A DNA stretch of 64,000 nucleotides, taken from NCBI RefSeq assembly GCF_900120405.1, contig NZ_LT635493.1, positions 62,001 through 126,000 of the forward strand, read 5' to 3'. Each line of letters opens with the position of its first letter. Position 1 is the stretch's first letter. The translations under genes were made by a program, and so were the position numbers. Under the pieces are notes generated by a model. That model ran no database searches. It was not told where the DNA came from and saw only the letters and a program-made list of their open reading frames with translations. This DNA comes from Urinicoccus massiliensis (GTDB lineage: Bacteria; Bacillota; Clostridia; Tissierellales; Peptoniphilaceae). This document shows, piece after piece, positions 7,798 to 16,949 of this stretch.

Positions 7798-8154
7798 CTA
7801 TCCTCCAAACCTATCTCCACTCTTTGCATGAATCTTTGAGTGACAAGATTTACAAAGACTCATAAGATTGTCTTCGTTATTAGTTCCACCACGAGAAAGA
7901 GGAAGTATGTGATGTACTTCCTCTACCTTTGTCATTCTATTCTCTTTTAAACACATCTCACAAAGTGGATGCTCTGCTACATATCTTTTTCTAATAATTC
8001 TCCACGTTTTTCCATAACGCTTATGAGTTTTAGGATCTCGTTTATATTTTTCATAGTTTCTGTTGTATTCTTTCTCATGTTTCTTACAGAATCGTCCATC
8101 AACTAATTCAGGACAACCTGGATGTGAACATGGTCTCTTAGGTTTTCTTGGCAC
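7798..8154 (-). CDS. phage HNH endonuclease (packaging associated)
   Basis: A 118-residue HNH nuclease of the kind encoded beside terS and needed with terminase for cutting cos DNA. Zinc-binding pairs (HPLCEMCLKEN and LCKSCHSKIHA) flank the HNH core VEEVHHILPLSRGGTNNEDN. The start is GTG at 8154, seven bases after GGAG, giving the MPRKPKRPCSHPGCPELVDG beginning expected of the family; an ATG 42 bases upstream is less likely. Confidence 0.9.
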   Translation of the reverse strand: MPRKPKRPCSHPGCPELVDGRFCKKHEKEYNRNYEKYKRDPKTHKRYGKTWRIIRKRYVAEHPLCEMCLKENRMTKVEEVHHILPLSRGGTNNEDNLMSLCKSCHSKIHAKSGDRFGG

Positions 8155-8273
8155 TTTATCACTCCATAAAGAAAGCCCTGAAGATTTTATCTCCAAGGCT
8201 CGTTTTATTATTCTTTTGCTATTCTAACTATACTACAACTACTTACTCTCATTCTATCAACTTTACTCTCCAC

Positions 8274-8331
8274 TTGACTTTTTTCTCAGAAGAAAATATA
8301 ATTTAGTTAGAAAGTATGAATTTCTAACTAA
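8274..8331 (+). promoter_or_regulatory. promoter and operator of the toxin-antitoxin pair
   Basis: TTGACT (8274-8279) and TATAAT (8297-8302) with a 17-base spacer form a near-consensus promoter. Immediately downstream is a perfect 11-bp inverted repeat, TTAGTTAGAAA (8303-8313) and TTTCTAACTAA (8321-8331), ending at the AAGGAGG ribosome site. This is the expected place for autorepression by the AbrB-type antitoxin. Confidence 0.85.
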
Positions 8332-8342
8332 GGAGGTTTTTT

Positions 8343-8600
8343 ATGTTAGTTGAACTAAAAGCTAAATCACAAGTTACTATCCCAAAAGACATAGTAAACT
8401 CTATGGAATTAAATCAAGGCGACCAATTTGAAGTCATAGAAGATAACGGAAAAATTGTACTTGTTCCAGTTGCAATCTATCCAGAACACGTCATAAAAAA
8501 TTTAAAAGCTGAAGTAAAAGAAATTAAAGAATCTATAAAAAATGGGACTCAACCTGTTTTTGATTCTATCGACTCTCTATTCGAGGAGTTAGACAAGTAA
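8343..8600 (+). CDS. antitoxin, SpoVT/AbrB swapped-hairpin family
   Basis: An 85-residue protein with an N-terminal AbrB/MazE-type DNA-binding fold (ELKAKSQVTIPKDIV, 4-18; GDQFEVIEDNGKIVLVP, 26-42) and a C-terminal tail that probably binds the toxin. It neutralises the product of the next gene and represses its own promoter. The stop overlaps the toxin start by one base, which keeps expression coupled. It is on the plus strand inside a minus-strand prophage. Confidence 0.88.
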   Translation: MLVELKAKSQVTIPKDIVNSMELNQGDQFEVIEDNGKIVLVPVAIYPEHVIKNLKAEVKEIKESIKNGTQPVFDSIDSLFEELDK

Positions 8601-8866
8601 TGTCCTATAAAATTACTTATTCGAAAGCCTTTAAAAAACATTACAAAAAACTATCTGATACTGAAAAGAAACAAACGAAAAAGAAACTTAAATTTTTCGT
8701 AGAAAATCCTACCCATCCATCTTTAAGAACTAAGAAAATACAAGGTACAGATGGAATATGGGAGTCCTCTGTTAACATGGATATTCGCATTATTTGGTTC
8801 TATGAAAACAATGAGCTGATATTCCTTTTAGATATTGGACACCATGATATCCTGGATAAGTTTTAA
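8600..8866 (+). CDS. toxin, RelE/YafQ-like mRNA interferase
   Basis: An 88-residue basic protein of the RelE/ParE superfamily (YKITYSKAFKKHYKKLS at the start; WESSVNMDIRIIWFYENNEL and LLDIGHHDILDKF towards the end). YafQ-like members cut mRNA on the ribosome; the conserved C-terminal His-rich strand is present. It is translated with the antitoxin. Likely role is prophage stabilisation or abortive defence. Confidence 0.87.
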   Translation: MSYKITYSKAFKKHYKKLSDTEKKQTKKKLKFFVENPTHPSLRTKKIQGTDGIWESSVNMDIRIIWFYENNELIFLLDIGHHDILDKF

Positions 8867-8910
8867 AATTAGTACTATAATAAAAACACGAATTGAAAAC
8901 GAAAGTTTTG

Positions 8911-8944
8911 CGGGTGATGCATTGATGCGTCACCCGATTTTTTT
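8911..8944 (+). terminator. Rho-independent terminator of the toxin-antitoxin operon
   Basis: The stem CGGGTGATGC/GCGTCACCCG (8911-8920, 8927-8936, one G-T pair) with loop ATTGAT is followed by a run of T. It stops the plus-strand transcript before it enters the convergent DUF1492 gene. Confidence 0.9.
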
Positions 8945-9344
8945 ATATCTCTATATTTTTCAAAGCCTTACTATGAAGTCTAAAGATATGTTGAATTGAG
9001 TAATTCATTTCAACTGCTATCTTCTCCCAAGATTCAAAACAAAGATATCTTTTTTCTAAAACCACTTGAAGTTCTTTATCTTCAATCTTTTTTATTGTTC
9101 TTACGATTTCTTTTTTCAAGTCTACCAACTTATCTATATCCCTATTGATTTCTTCTTGGAGATCTACAATCTTAATAATAGTATCCTCAAGTTTAGATGT
9201 TCCTCTATTAGGACTCTTAGGCATATCGGATAAGGTTGATGTAGCTTTTGTAGCTAGTGCATTGAGTGACTCAACTTGCTCCAGCTTGCTGTTAATTCTT
9301 TTGTCTAAATAAAAAGCTTGTTTTAAATATTCTTTTGCATTCAT
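8943..9344 (-). CDS. DUF1492 phage late transcription regulator (ArpU/sigma region 4-like)
   Basis: A 133-residue protein with a coiled-coil N-terminal half and a C-terminal helix-turn-helix (LEKRYLCFESWEKIAVEMNY then IQHIFRLHSKAL, about 95-130). DUF1492 proteins sit between replication and packaging genes and are thought to switch on late genes. The position here is exactly that. Its ribosome site lies in a small hairpin that could control translation. Confidence 0.88.
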   Translation of the reverse strand: MNAKEYLKQAFYLDKRINSKLEQVESLNALATKATSTLSDMPKSPNRGTSKLEDTIIKIVDLQEEINRDIDKLVDLKKEIVRTIKKIEDKELQVVLEKRYLCFESWEKIAVEMNYSIQHIFRLHSKALKNIEI

Positions 9345-9347
9345 TTC

Positions 9348-9388
9348 TTACCTCCATATATTTTGAGGTAAGTTCTCTATAGAACCTC
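9348..9388 (-). promoter_or_regulatory. hairpins sequestering the DUF1492 ribosome-binding site
   Basis: The Shine-Dalgarno GAGGTAA in minus-strand sense (plus 9354-9348) pairs perfectly with TTACCTC (plus 9371-9365). Upstream, GAGGT (plus 9388-9384) can pair with the same ACCTC, next to a GTTCT-ATAG-AGAAC hairpin (9372-9385). The two pairings exclude one another, so the 47-base spacer could act as an on/off switch. The switch is inferred from base pairing only. Confidence 0.5.
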
Positions 9389-9391
9389 TAC

Positions 9392-10735
<1,344 letters not shown>

Positions 10736-11017
10736 TTAGTCACCTCCAATCCTCTTTATTATTTCATCAATGTTTTCTTTGGAATCAAGAACATAAACCT
10801 TAAAACCTAAGTTTTTAAATTGCCTTATTCTCTTTTTCTGGATTGGTCTTGGTTCTCCTCCAGGTCTTTTTGTTTCAACAAATCCAACCTTTCCTTTAGG
10901 AAGAAGTATTATCCTATCTGGTATTCCCGTCATTGAAGGAGATGTAAACTTAAGACATAGACCCTTATTCTCTTTTACTCTTTTAACAAGGGCAGATTCA
11001 ATCTCTTTCTCTCGCAA
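10736..11017 (-). CDS. VRR-NUC domain nuclease
   Basis: A 93-residue PD-(D/E)XK nuclease with the VRR-NUC pattern: KFTSPSMTGIPDRIILLPKG (about 23-42), VGFVETKRPGGEPRPIQKKR (44-63) and FKVYVLDS. Stand-alone phage members act on branched DNA and are found beside SNF2 helicases, as here. TTG start; the 5' end overlaps the previous gene by 43 bases in another frame. Confidence 0.9.
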   Translation of the reverse strand: MREKEIESALVKRVKENKGLCLKFTSPSMTGIPDRIILLPKGKVGFVETKRPGGEPRPIQKKRIRQFKNLGFKVYVLDSKENIDEIIKRIGGD

Positions 11018-11232
11018 TTTTCATACTCCCTCCATGCGTTCTCAAAAGTCATCATACAATCATAACAAGCACCCTGGCTTTTTAAATAATTTTTAATCAG
11101 TCTTTTCCAGCCCTTAAATTTCCCTGTTTTATTTTTAGGAAAGTCTCTATCTTGCTTCATATCTCTTGCTAAATCTCCTCTTGGAGACTTTTCATTTAAG
11201 TGATTTTTCATCATGTAATTATAGAAATTCAT
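10975..11232 (-). CDS. YozE/SAM-like domain protein
   Basis: An 85-residue protein matching the YozE sterile-alpha-motif-like family (SPRGDLARDMKQDRDFPK, 16-33). Function is unknown; it may bind DNA. ATG follows GGAGG. It is the first gene of a sub-operon whose promoter is in the intergenic region to the right. The long overlap with the VRR-NUC gene is visible and unusual. Confidence 0.82.
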   Translation of the reverse strand: MNFYNYMMKNHLNEKSPRGDLARDMKQDRDFPKNKTGKFKGWKRLIKNYLKSQGACYDCMMTFENAWREYENCERKRLNLPLLKE

Positions 11233-11495
11233 AAATCCTCCATTTTTTTAAGTGTTGTATAGTGTAGCTTTATATAAACCTTTTACACGAGAGAATAAAA
11301 ATAATATATAAAAGAAAGTAGGCTATAACTATTCACACCATACAAAATGCGTATATTAAGCCATTTTACTGTTAAGTCAAGTGTAAATAGTCATGTCTTT
11401 TTGTAGTTTAGTGTATACATTTTTCATTAATTAAGAAAAACTTTTTTCTCTACAATCATCTTTATTTAGCCTATAAATGCTACACTAAGATGCAT
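11233..11495. other. AT-rich intergenic region with promoter and repeated TAGTGTA motifs
   Basis: A non-coding stretch between the primase and the YozE-like gene. It contains TAGTGTA on the plus strand at about 11252 and 11410, the inverted form TACACTA at about 11481, and a 9-bp inverted repeat TATAAATGC (11472-11480)/GCATTTATA (11492-11500) over the primase stop. Placement beside replication genes makes it a candidate phage replication origin, which is inference. Confidence 0.4.
11353..11380 (-). promoter_or_regulatory. promoter for the YozE/VRR-NUC/SNF2 genes
   Basis: On the minus strand TTGACT (11380-11375) and TAATAT (11358-11353) are separated by 16 bases, about 120 bases upstream of the YozE-like start. 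It is the best promoter match in this spacer. Confidence 0.6.
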
Positions 11496-13697
11496 TTATA
11501 AAAAGTCGTCTTCCGACTCCATTAAATCATTGATGGTTATACCACCCCATTCAATTCCCCTATTTGTCCTTTTCTTTTCATAACCTTCTGCTATAAGGGC
11601 TCGTGAAAAATCTCTATTATTCCTAATGTATTCTCCATTTGAACCAGCCCACTCACGATAAACTTGATATAACCTTGCACTCATTTCTTTATAATTTGTT
11701 CCTTTTATGCATTTATCTGAAATAAAATGGTTTATCCAGTCATTTTCTTCTTTATATGATTTTTTTGCATCATCTACTACATTACACTTTGGATATTTAA
11801 AGCCTGCATCTATATATTCTTTTGCTCCTTCAATCATCCACTGTAGAATTGCCTCACCTGCTTTTTCTAGGAGCTTATCTATATAGTCTGTCTTAGGATT
11901 TTTAATGGCGACAGAAAATGGAGCCACCACAATTCTTCTCCAGGTACCTCGATCATTAGATCCTACCTTTGGTAAATGATTTGTATAGAGAATAGTAGAA
12001 TGCGTTGGCGTAAATGAAAATGGTGCATAGTATTTTCTTTCTGCTGAAATATCATCAACACTTGCTATCTGCTTTAGCATTGAACTTGACAGTCTTTGAC
12101 CCTCTTCTGTTTCAGAGGCTAGAATAAATCTCTTACCACATAACTCTGCAAGATCAACCTTCACATTCTTTGCTCTTGTTGTTAAAGACTCAGCTGGGAT
12201 TTTACCTGCATAGTCTCCAAGAACGTGAGCCTCTGAATTAAAGACTGTAGACTTCCCATTTCCTCCATCTCCATAAGCTATAAGGAGTGCTTCTTCATAA
12301 ACATGACCTATTAATGTCGACCCTGCATGGAACTTTAAGAAATTAATAAACTCATCATCTCCACCAGTTACATCCCTTAAAGTAGCTATCCACATATCCA
12401 TATTATCCTTACTTGGAGCTAGGGCAGTAATCTTCGCGCAATAGTAAGATGGGTCATGCTCTTTTATTTCACTTGTTTTTAAATCAATAACTCCAACAGG
12501 TGTATTTAAAATAAAAGCATCTGCATCAAGTTTTTCATTTTTAACTTCTAACAAAGACTTAGCTAGTTTTAATATTCCAGATACTTTTCCGTGGTCGTTC
12601 ATTTTTTTAGCAAAATTGAGATAAGCTTTTGCACTATTTATTTTTAATTTTGCTTGTGCTTTTTCTTCCTTACTTCCCATCATTTCAGCATCTGCTAATT
12701 CTTGATAGGTCTCTTTAAATTCAATGCTTGCATTTTCTAAAACTTTTTTGGCAGTCTCCATATAAAGACTCATTACTTTTAGCTCAGAATCTTCCCACTT
12801 CTTGCCCGTCCAATAAAGCCAGCCTTGAGATATCGTGTAGATAGCTTTATCTTTGTTATGCTTAGTAAAGATTTCAGCCATTGCTATATCTGTAAGTTTC
12901 TCTGGCTTATATTCCTCATATCTTTCATTGTATTCTTCAGGTGGCACATAATCTTCACTTGCCGCCACCTTTTTATAGAACTTACAAGCTGACCTCCATA
13001 TTTGTTCCAGTTCATCATCTGGGAGTGGTGGTGAACAAAGACTAGCTTTTTTATCAAATAGTTCTCTTGCCTCATCTGTATTTCCATATCGAATTAGAAT
13101 CCTACCAGCAAAATGGTTCATAGTTGAATTTCTAGAGCCTTGCTGAATCAAGTCTTGAGAGTTATCAAAATCCTCAAAGTCGTCTTTTAGGATTTCTGTC
13201 ACATATTTTCTCCCTCTAACTATTTCAACGGCAGGATTCTTAACTCCAAAGAAAAACCTCGCTCCATCTAAGGCATTCCCATCAAAAAAAGTATAAGTCT
13301 GCGCCAGCCTTTCTTTTATTCCTACATATTCAGCTAAATTTGTGATCTTAGGAATTGGGAAATATATGTGCATTCTTGGTCTTGCAGCTTTTCCATTTTT
13401 TTCTTTTCTATGGTTTCTGCTGTAAACTATGGCAAATTTAACTCCGTCAAAGATTCTTTTTAAATCATTAGCTGAAATCCAGTCATCTGGATTTTCTGAA
13501 TGATCGTTGTCTATATCCATGGGAACACATTCCGACTCTATAAAATTATCATTGGACCTGTAGGAGTTTTTATACTTAGCCATTACATGATCAAAACTTG
13601 CGGCTTTCTCAAATGACCTAACATCTACTGCATTAACTTCATTTGGATAAACACAGTTTGACTCCACTCCCATTAAGTTTGAGGTGTATATTTTCAA
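11496..13697 (-). CDS. phage replicative primase-helicase (prim-pol, D5 N, SF3 helicase)
   Basis: A 733-residue protein. The N-terminal archaeo-eukaryotic primase domain carries the metal motif MDIDND (60-65) and a YSRNHR segment near residue 93. A PriCT-like section follows. The C-terminal superfamily 3 helicase has Walker A YGDGGNGKSTVFN and a D5-type N region. It primes and unwinds phage DNA. TTG start after AGGAGG. It is the central gene of the replication block with the polymerase upstream. Confidence 0.93.
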   Translation of the reverse strand: MKIYTSNLMGVESNCVYPNEVNAVDVRSFEKAASFDHVMAKYKNSYRSNDNFIESECVPMDIDNDHSENPDDWISANDLKRIFDGVKFAIVYSRNHRKEKNGKAARPRMHIYFPIPKITNLAEYVGIKERLAQTYTFFDGNALDGARFFFGVKNPAVEIVRGRKYVTEILKDDFEDFDNSQDLIQQGSRNSTMNHFAGRILIRYGNTDEARELFDKKASLCSPPLPDDELEQIWRSACKFYKKVAASEDYVPPEEYNERYEEYKPEKLTDIAMAEIFTKHNKDKAIYTISQGWLYWTGKKWEDSELKVMSLYMETAKKVLENASIEFKETYQELADAEMMGSKEEKAQAKLKINSAKAYLNFAKKMNDHGKVSGILKLAKSLLEVKNEKLDADAFILNTPVGVIDLKTSEIKEHDPSYYCAKITALAPSKDNMDMWIATLRDVTGGDDEFINFLKFHAGSTLIGHVYEEALLIAYGDGGNGKSTVFNSEAHVLGDYAGKIPAESLTTRAKNVKVDLAELCGKRFILASETEEGQRLSSSMLKQIASVDDISAERKYYAPFSFTPTHSTILYTNHLPKVGSNDRGTWRRIVVAPFSVAIKNPKTDYIDKLLEKAGEAILQWMIEGAKEYIDAGFKYPKCNVVDDAKKSYKEENDWINHFISDKCIKGTNYKEMSARLYQVYREWAGSNGEYIRNNRDFSRALIAEGYEKKRTNRGIEWGGITINDLMESEDDFL

Positions 13698-14084
13698 TTA
13701 GGATACCTCCTTTATATAACGAATCTTCATTTTTCTCTTCTTAGCAATTTTTATTTCTTCTGCCATTCCAGGACTTATATGATCACCAAAAGCCCAGACT
13801 TCTTCACATTTTCCAAGAAGGACATAATTAAAATGCATGGCAAGTCTTCTCTCACTTTCATCACTCATAAACTGAGGAAATAAAAGATGTGGTGCTATGG
13901 GAATATTTCCTTTATCTAAGGCATATCGAGAATACTTCTGTGCCTTGATGACATTATTTTCTAGATCTTCAGAAAATGGACTGCAGATATATACCAGGGG
14001 ATAGTATCTCTTCTCTGCATTTTTAATTGCTTGATAAGGAGTGGGATCCTTGCACCCACTCCCGTTGTATAGTTCCTTATTCAT
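13698..14084 (-). CDS. nucleoside 2-deoxyribosyltransferase-like phage protein (DUF4406 type)
   Basis: A 128-residue protein with VYICSPFSED (31-40), IPIAPHLLFPQF (60-71) and CEEVWAFGDHISPGMAEEI (93-111). This pattern belongs to the nucleoside deoxyribosyltransferase superfamily used by phages in nucleotide metabolism. The exact substrate cannot be told. It overlaps the upstream zinc-ribbon gene by 8 bases. Confidence 0.78.
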   Translation of the reverse strand: MNKELYNGSGCKDPTPYQAIKNAEKRYYPLVYICSPFSEDLENNVIKAQKYSRYALDKGNIPIAPHLLFPQFMSDESERRLAMHFNYVLLGKCEEVWAFGDHISPGMAEEIKIAKKRKMKIRYIKEVS

Positions 14085-14277
14085 AAATATCCCTCATTGT
14101 TTCACTACAAGTATTACAGCAAACTTGAGTAGAAAATAAATCGCCATCTTCCAATACTTTATTTAATTCTACTCGAACTTCTTTTCCACACTTTGGACAG
14201 GTGCAAAAGACATTCTCATCATTTATTTCAATGCTTATTTCCATAGAATCATTTATTTTTTCTTTAACATAAAACAT
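14077..14277 (-). CDS. small zinc-ribbon phage protein
   Basis: A 66-residue protein with two cysteine pairs, CTCPKCGKEVRVE and QVCCNTCSET, typical of a zinc ribbon. The start at 14277 is chosen because GGAGGGTTATTC precedes it; the longer frame overlaps the polymerase gene. Function unknown; nucleic-acid binding is plausible. Confidence 0.72.
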   Translation of the reverse strand: MFYVKEKINDSMEISIEINDENVFCTCPKCGKEVRVELNKVLEDGDLFSTQVCCNTCSETMRDIYE

Positions 14278-14290
14278 GAATAACCCTCCA

Positions 14291-16231
14291 TTAGTCTTTT
14301 TTATAAAATTCACTTTCAAATCCATCTGCATCTAAGATAAGTCCAGGTGCCCAACTAGGAACTAAAGACATAATTTGATTTATTTCTTCTATGCTAGATG
14401 AATCACTTTCTATTACAACTTCGTCATGGATGTGCATGACGATATTAAATCCTTCATTTTCAATTCTCATCATAGCCTCAGCGAGAATATCCCTTGCGAT
14501 AGCTTGAACTATATTTTCTACAAATTTTCCACCATAGGATTCAATCTTGTCCCACTTATTTCCAACTACGATTCCTTCATAGACTATTGATTCACCACCG
14601 AATCGATTCATCCCTATTTTTGCTTTTGGATAAGCAAGTCGTCTTTTTGAAGGAAGTTCTATGAAAAGAATGCCTTTTTCATAGCTAATAACTAGGCTCT
14701 TATATTTTTCTTTAGTTCTAGTCTTTACAACTCTTTTTACGACTGAATCTATATCCCACCACAAGCTTACGATGTTAGGATTAGCCTCTCGCCAGGAATC
14801 AACTATTGATTGAAGTTCATCTTCAGACAAACCCATCTCAATACCACCCATTGCTTTAAGAGCACCTAAGGCCCCTTGATAACCACAAGCTAAAGTCGCT
14901 ATCTTTCCTTTTTGCCTGAGATGTCCATTAACTCCATGTTTTTCAACTGGCACTCCAAACATCCTCGATGCTGTTCTACAATAGATATCTTCTCCATTTT
15001 CAAAGGCATCCAATACCCATTGTTCTCCTGCAAGCCATGCAAGGACACGAGCCTCTATTGCTGAAAAGTCTGAAATAATAAACCTGGTGCCTTCTTTTGC
15101 TATAAAGGCTGTCCTTATTAATTGGGATAAAATATCAGAAGGAGATTCATAGAGAATTTCCATAGTTTCGTAATCTCTATTTTTTACAAGACTTCTAGCT
15201 AGGTCTAAATCTTTTAGATTGTTTCTCCTTAAGTTTTGAACTTGAATAAGCCTTCCTGAATATCTTCCAGTTCTATTTGCACCATAAAATTGGATCAGCC
15301 CTCTTGCTCGATTGTCTTTTCCTTTTACATTTTTCATAGCATCATATTTTCTAACTGAAGATTTAGATAATTCCTGTCTAAGTTCCAAGACCTCTTTTAT
15401 ATCTCCCTCAGTATTTTTAAGAGCAGATTCTACATCTTTTTTAGCTAAGGAGTCTATCTCTAAGCCTTTTTTATTAAGCCATTCTTTTAGCTGTAATGGA
15501 GAGTTTGGATTTTCAAGGCCAGTTAGTTCTATGGCTCTATCCATGTTTTCTTCTCGTAAGATTCCGTCAAATTTAATAGCTGAATCGACTAAAACTTCAT
15601 CAATTAAAATTCCTCTATCGTTGATGTTTTGATCTATCCAGTAGTTTTCCCATTCTGAATGAGACATAGGAAAGGCTGATAGTTTTTTCTTAATAGCCAT
15701 TTCTGTTTCCACATCTCTTTGGTTATATTCCTTAAATGTAGACCACTTTTCTAAATCATGATGTGATAGATTTCTTATCCTCATACCATTAGTCTTAGTT
15801 GGTTTGCAGGGAGTAGAAAAATATCTAATAAGGGCCTTGCCTTCATTCATCTTTTGCTTATCAAGTTTCAAAACCTCTCCTACTTTTTCAAGCGATAGAG
15901 GTAACCCTAGATAGGCTGACCAAATCATAGTGCAGTACCAACCTTGAGGTTTTAGTCTCTTACCTAAAAACCTAGATAGACACACCCTTTCAAAATTTGC
16001 ATTAAAGGCCCACTTTTCTACGTTTTCATCACTAAGGGCTGACAATATTTCTTCAGGAATAATCTCTCCATTTGCCAAATCTATGACCTTAACTTCTCCA
16101 TCATTAATAGAATAGGCAAAGAGGAGGATTTCAAAATCCTCACTCTCGGCATATTTGTATACACCACTTTTGCCTAAATCAACTGAAGAATAGGTCTCAA
16201 GATCTATGGACAATTTCTTCATAGCTATCAC
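14291..16231 (-). CDS. phage DNA polymerase I (family A) with 3'-5' exonuclease
   Basis: The 646-residue replicative polymerase has a DnaQ-like exonuclease motif SIDLETYSS near the start. Polymerase motif A is IISDFSAIEARVLAWLAGE, motif B is RQKGKIATLACGYQG, and motif C is VMHIHDEVVIE near the C-terminus. It has no 5'-nuclease domain, as usual for phage enzymes. Translation probably starts at ATG 16231 or 16222 inside the end of the preceding small gene; no clear Shine-Dalgarno is visible, so coupling is likely. Confidence 0.94.
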   Translation of the reverse strand: MIAMKKLSIDLETYSSVDLGKSGVYKYAESEDFEILLFAYSINDGEVKVIDLANGEIIPEEILSALSDENVEKWAFNANFERVCLSRFLGKRLKPQGWYCTMIWSAYLGLPLSLEKVGEVLKLDKQKMNEGKALIRYFSTPCKPTKTNGMRIRNLSHHDLEKWSTFKEYNQRDVETEMAIKKKLSAFPMSHSEWENYWIDQNINDRGILIDEVLVDSAIKFDGILREENMDRAIELTGLENPNSPLQLKEWLNKKGLEIDSLAKKDVESALKNTEGDIKEVLELRQELSKSSVRKYDAMKNVKGKDNRARGLIQFYGANRTGRYSGRLIQVQNLRRNNLKDLDLARSLVKNRDYETMEILYESPSDILSQLIRTAFIAKEGTRFIISDFSAIEARVLAWLAGEQWVLDAFENGEDIYCRTASRMFGVPVEKHGVNGHLRQKGKIATLACGYQGALGALKAMGGIEMGLSEDELQSIVDSWREANPNIVSLWWDIDSVVKRVVKTRTKEKYKSLVISYEKGILFIELPSKRRLAYPKAKIGMNRFGGESIVYEGIVVGNKWDKIESYGGKFVENIVQAIARDILAEAMMRIENEGFNIVMHIHDEVVIESDSSSIEEINQIMSLVPSWAPGLILDADGFESEFYKKD

Positions 16232-16397
16232 TAAGCTTTGTTAATTCTGCTAAATTATTTTTTCTATCTTCTTTTATTTGCTTTTCTATTTTTCTGATAT
16301 CTCTATCTAGTTCTTTTAGCTGAGCTTGTAAAAATCCAAGCTTATACCATAAAAAGGACCAAATAGCTAAAACTATTGCTGTAATTAAATAGTCCAT
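16197..16397 (-). CDS. small single-pass membrane protein with coiled coil
   Basis: A 66-residue protein: one hydrophobic helix (LITAIVLAIWSFLWYKLGFL, 4-23), then a charged coiled coil rich in K, E and D. Unknown function. It is tightly packed between the DUF2815 and polymerase genes and overlaps the latter. Confidence 0.68.
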   Translation of the reverse strand: MDYLITAIVLAIWSFLWYKLGFLQAQLKELDRDIRKIEKQIKEDRKNNLAELTKLSDSYEEIVHRS

Positions 16398-16406
16398 TTC
16401 TACCTC

Positions 16407-16949
16407 CTATGCTAAGAAATCTTCATCATCGTCCATAGCATCAAAGTCATCTGCTGCATTAGACCTATTTCCTAAAGGTTGACCATCTCTTAGTTTTTGA
16501 ATATTTCCAAGGCCAACGGCCACTCCTTTATTACCATTTACATTGTAGGCGTAGAAGTTAAGAGATACCCTCGCATAAACTCCTGAGTAGACTTCACTTC
16601 TATCAAGAATAGGTTCTACATTTCTATCCACAATTTGAGGTGCTGTCATAGAGTTGGCATTTAAGAAGTATGCATCTGCATAAGCCTCATCATCTTTTTC
16701 TGTGTCACCATCTCTTAATGGAAGTTTGATAGCTTTCTTATTTGGTTTCTTTCCATTGAATTTAGAAAGTCCTTCATCAATAGCAGCATCTACTGCTTTT
16801 TCAATTTTCTCAATTGTCTTTTGGTCGCTCTTTGGGATAATGACAGATACTGAGTATCTTTCTTTACCACCATTGATTGACTTTGGTTCCCATCCGTTAA
16901 AATATGATAATCTAACTTCACCTGTAATTACTTTTGTTTTATTTTGCAT
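16407..16949 (-). CDS. DUF2815 protein, probable single-stranded-DNA-binding protein
   Basis: A 180-residue protein with the family signature VRLSYFNGWEPK near the start and VYSGVYARVSLNFYAYN, VAVGLGNIQK and an acidic tail (DDFDAMDDDEDFLA). The acidic tail resembles those of SSB-type proteins. DUF2815 genes sit between DUF2800 and polymerase genes in many Firmicute phages. The start at 16949 follows GGAGG within the end of the DUF2800 gene. Confidence 0.87.
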   Translation of the reverse strand: MQNKTKVITGEVRLSYFNGWEPKSINGGKERYSVSVIIPKSDQKTIEKIEKAVDAAIDEGLSKFNGKKPNKKAIKLPLRDGDTEKDDEAYADAYFLNANSMTAPQIVDRNVEPILDRSEVYSGVYARVSLNFYAYNVNGNKGVAVGLGNIQKLRDGQPLGNRSNAADDFDAMDDDEDFLA

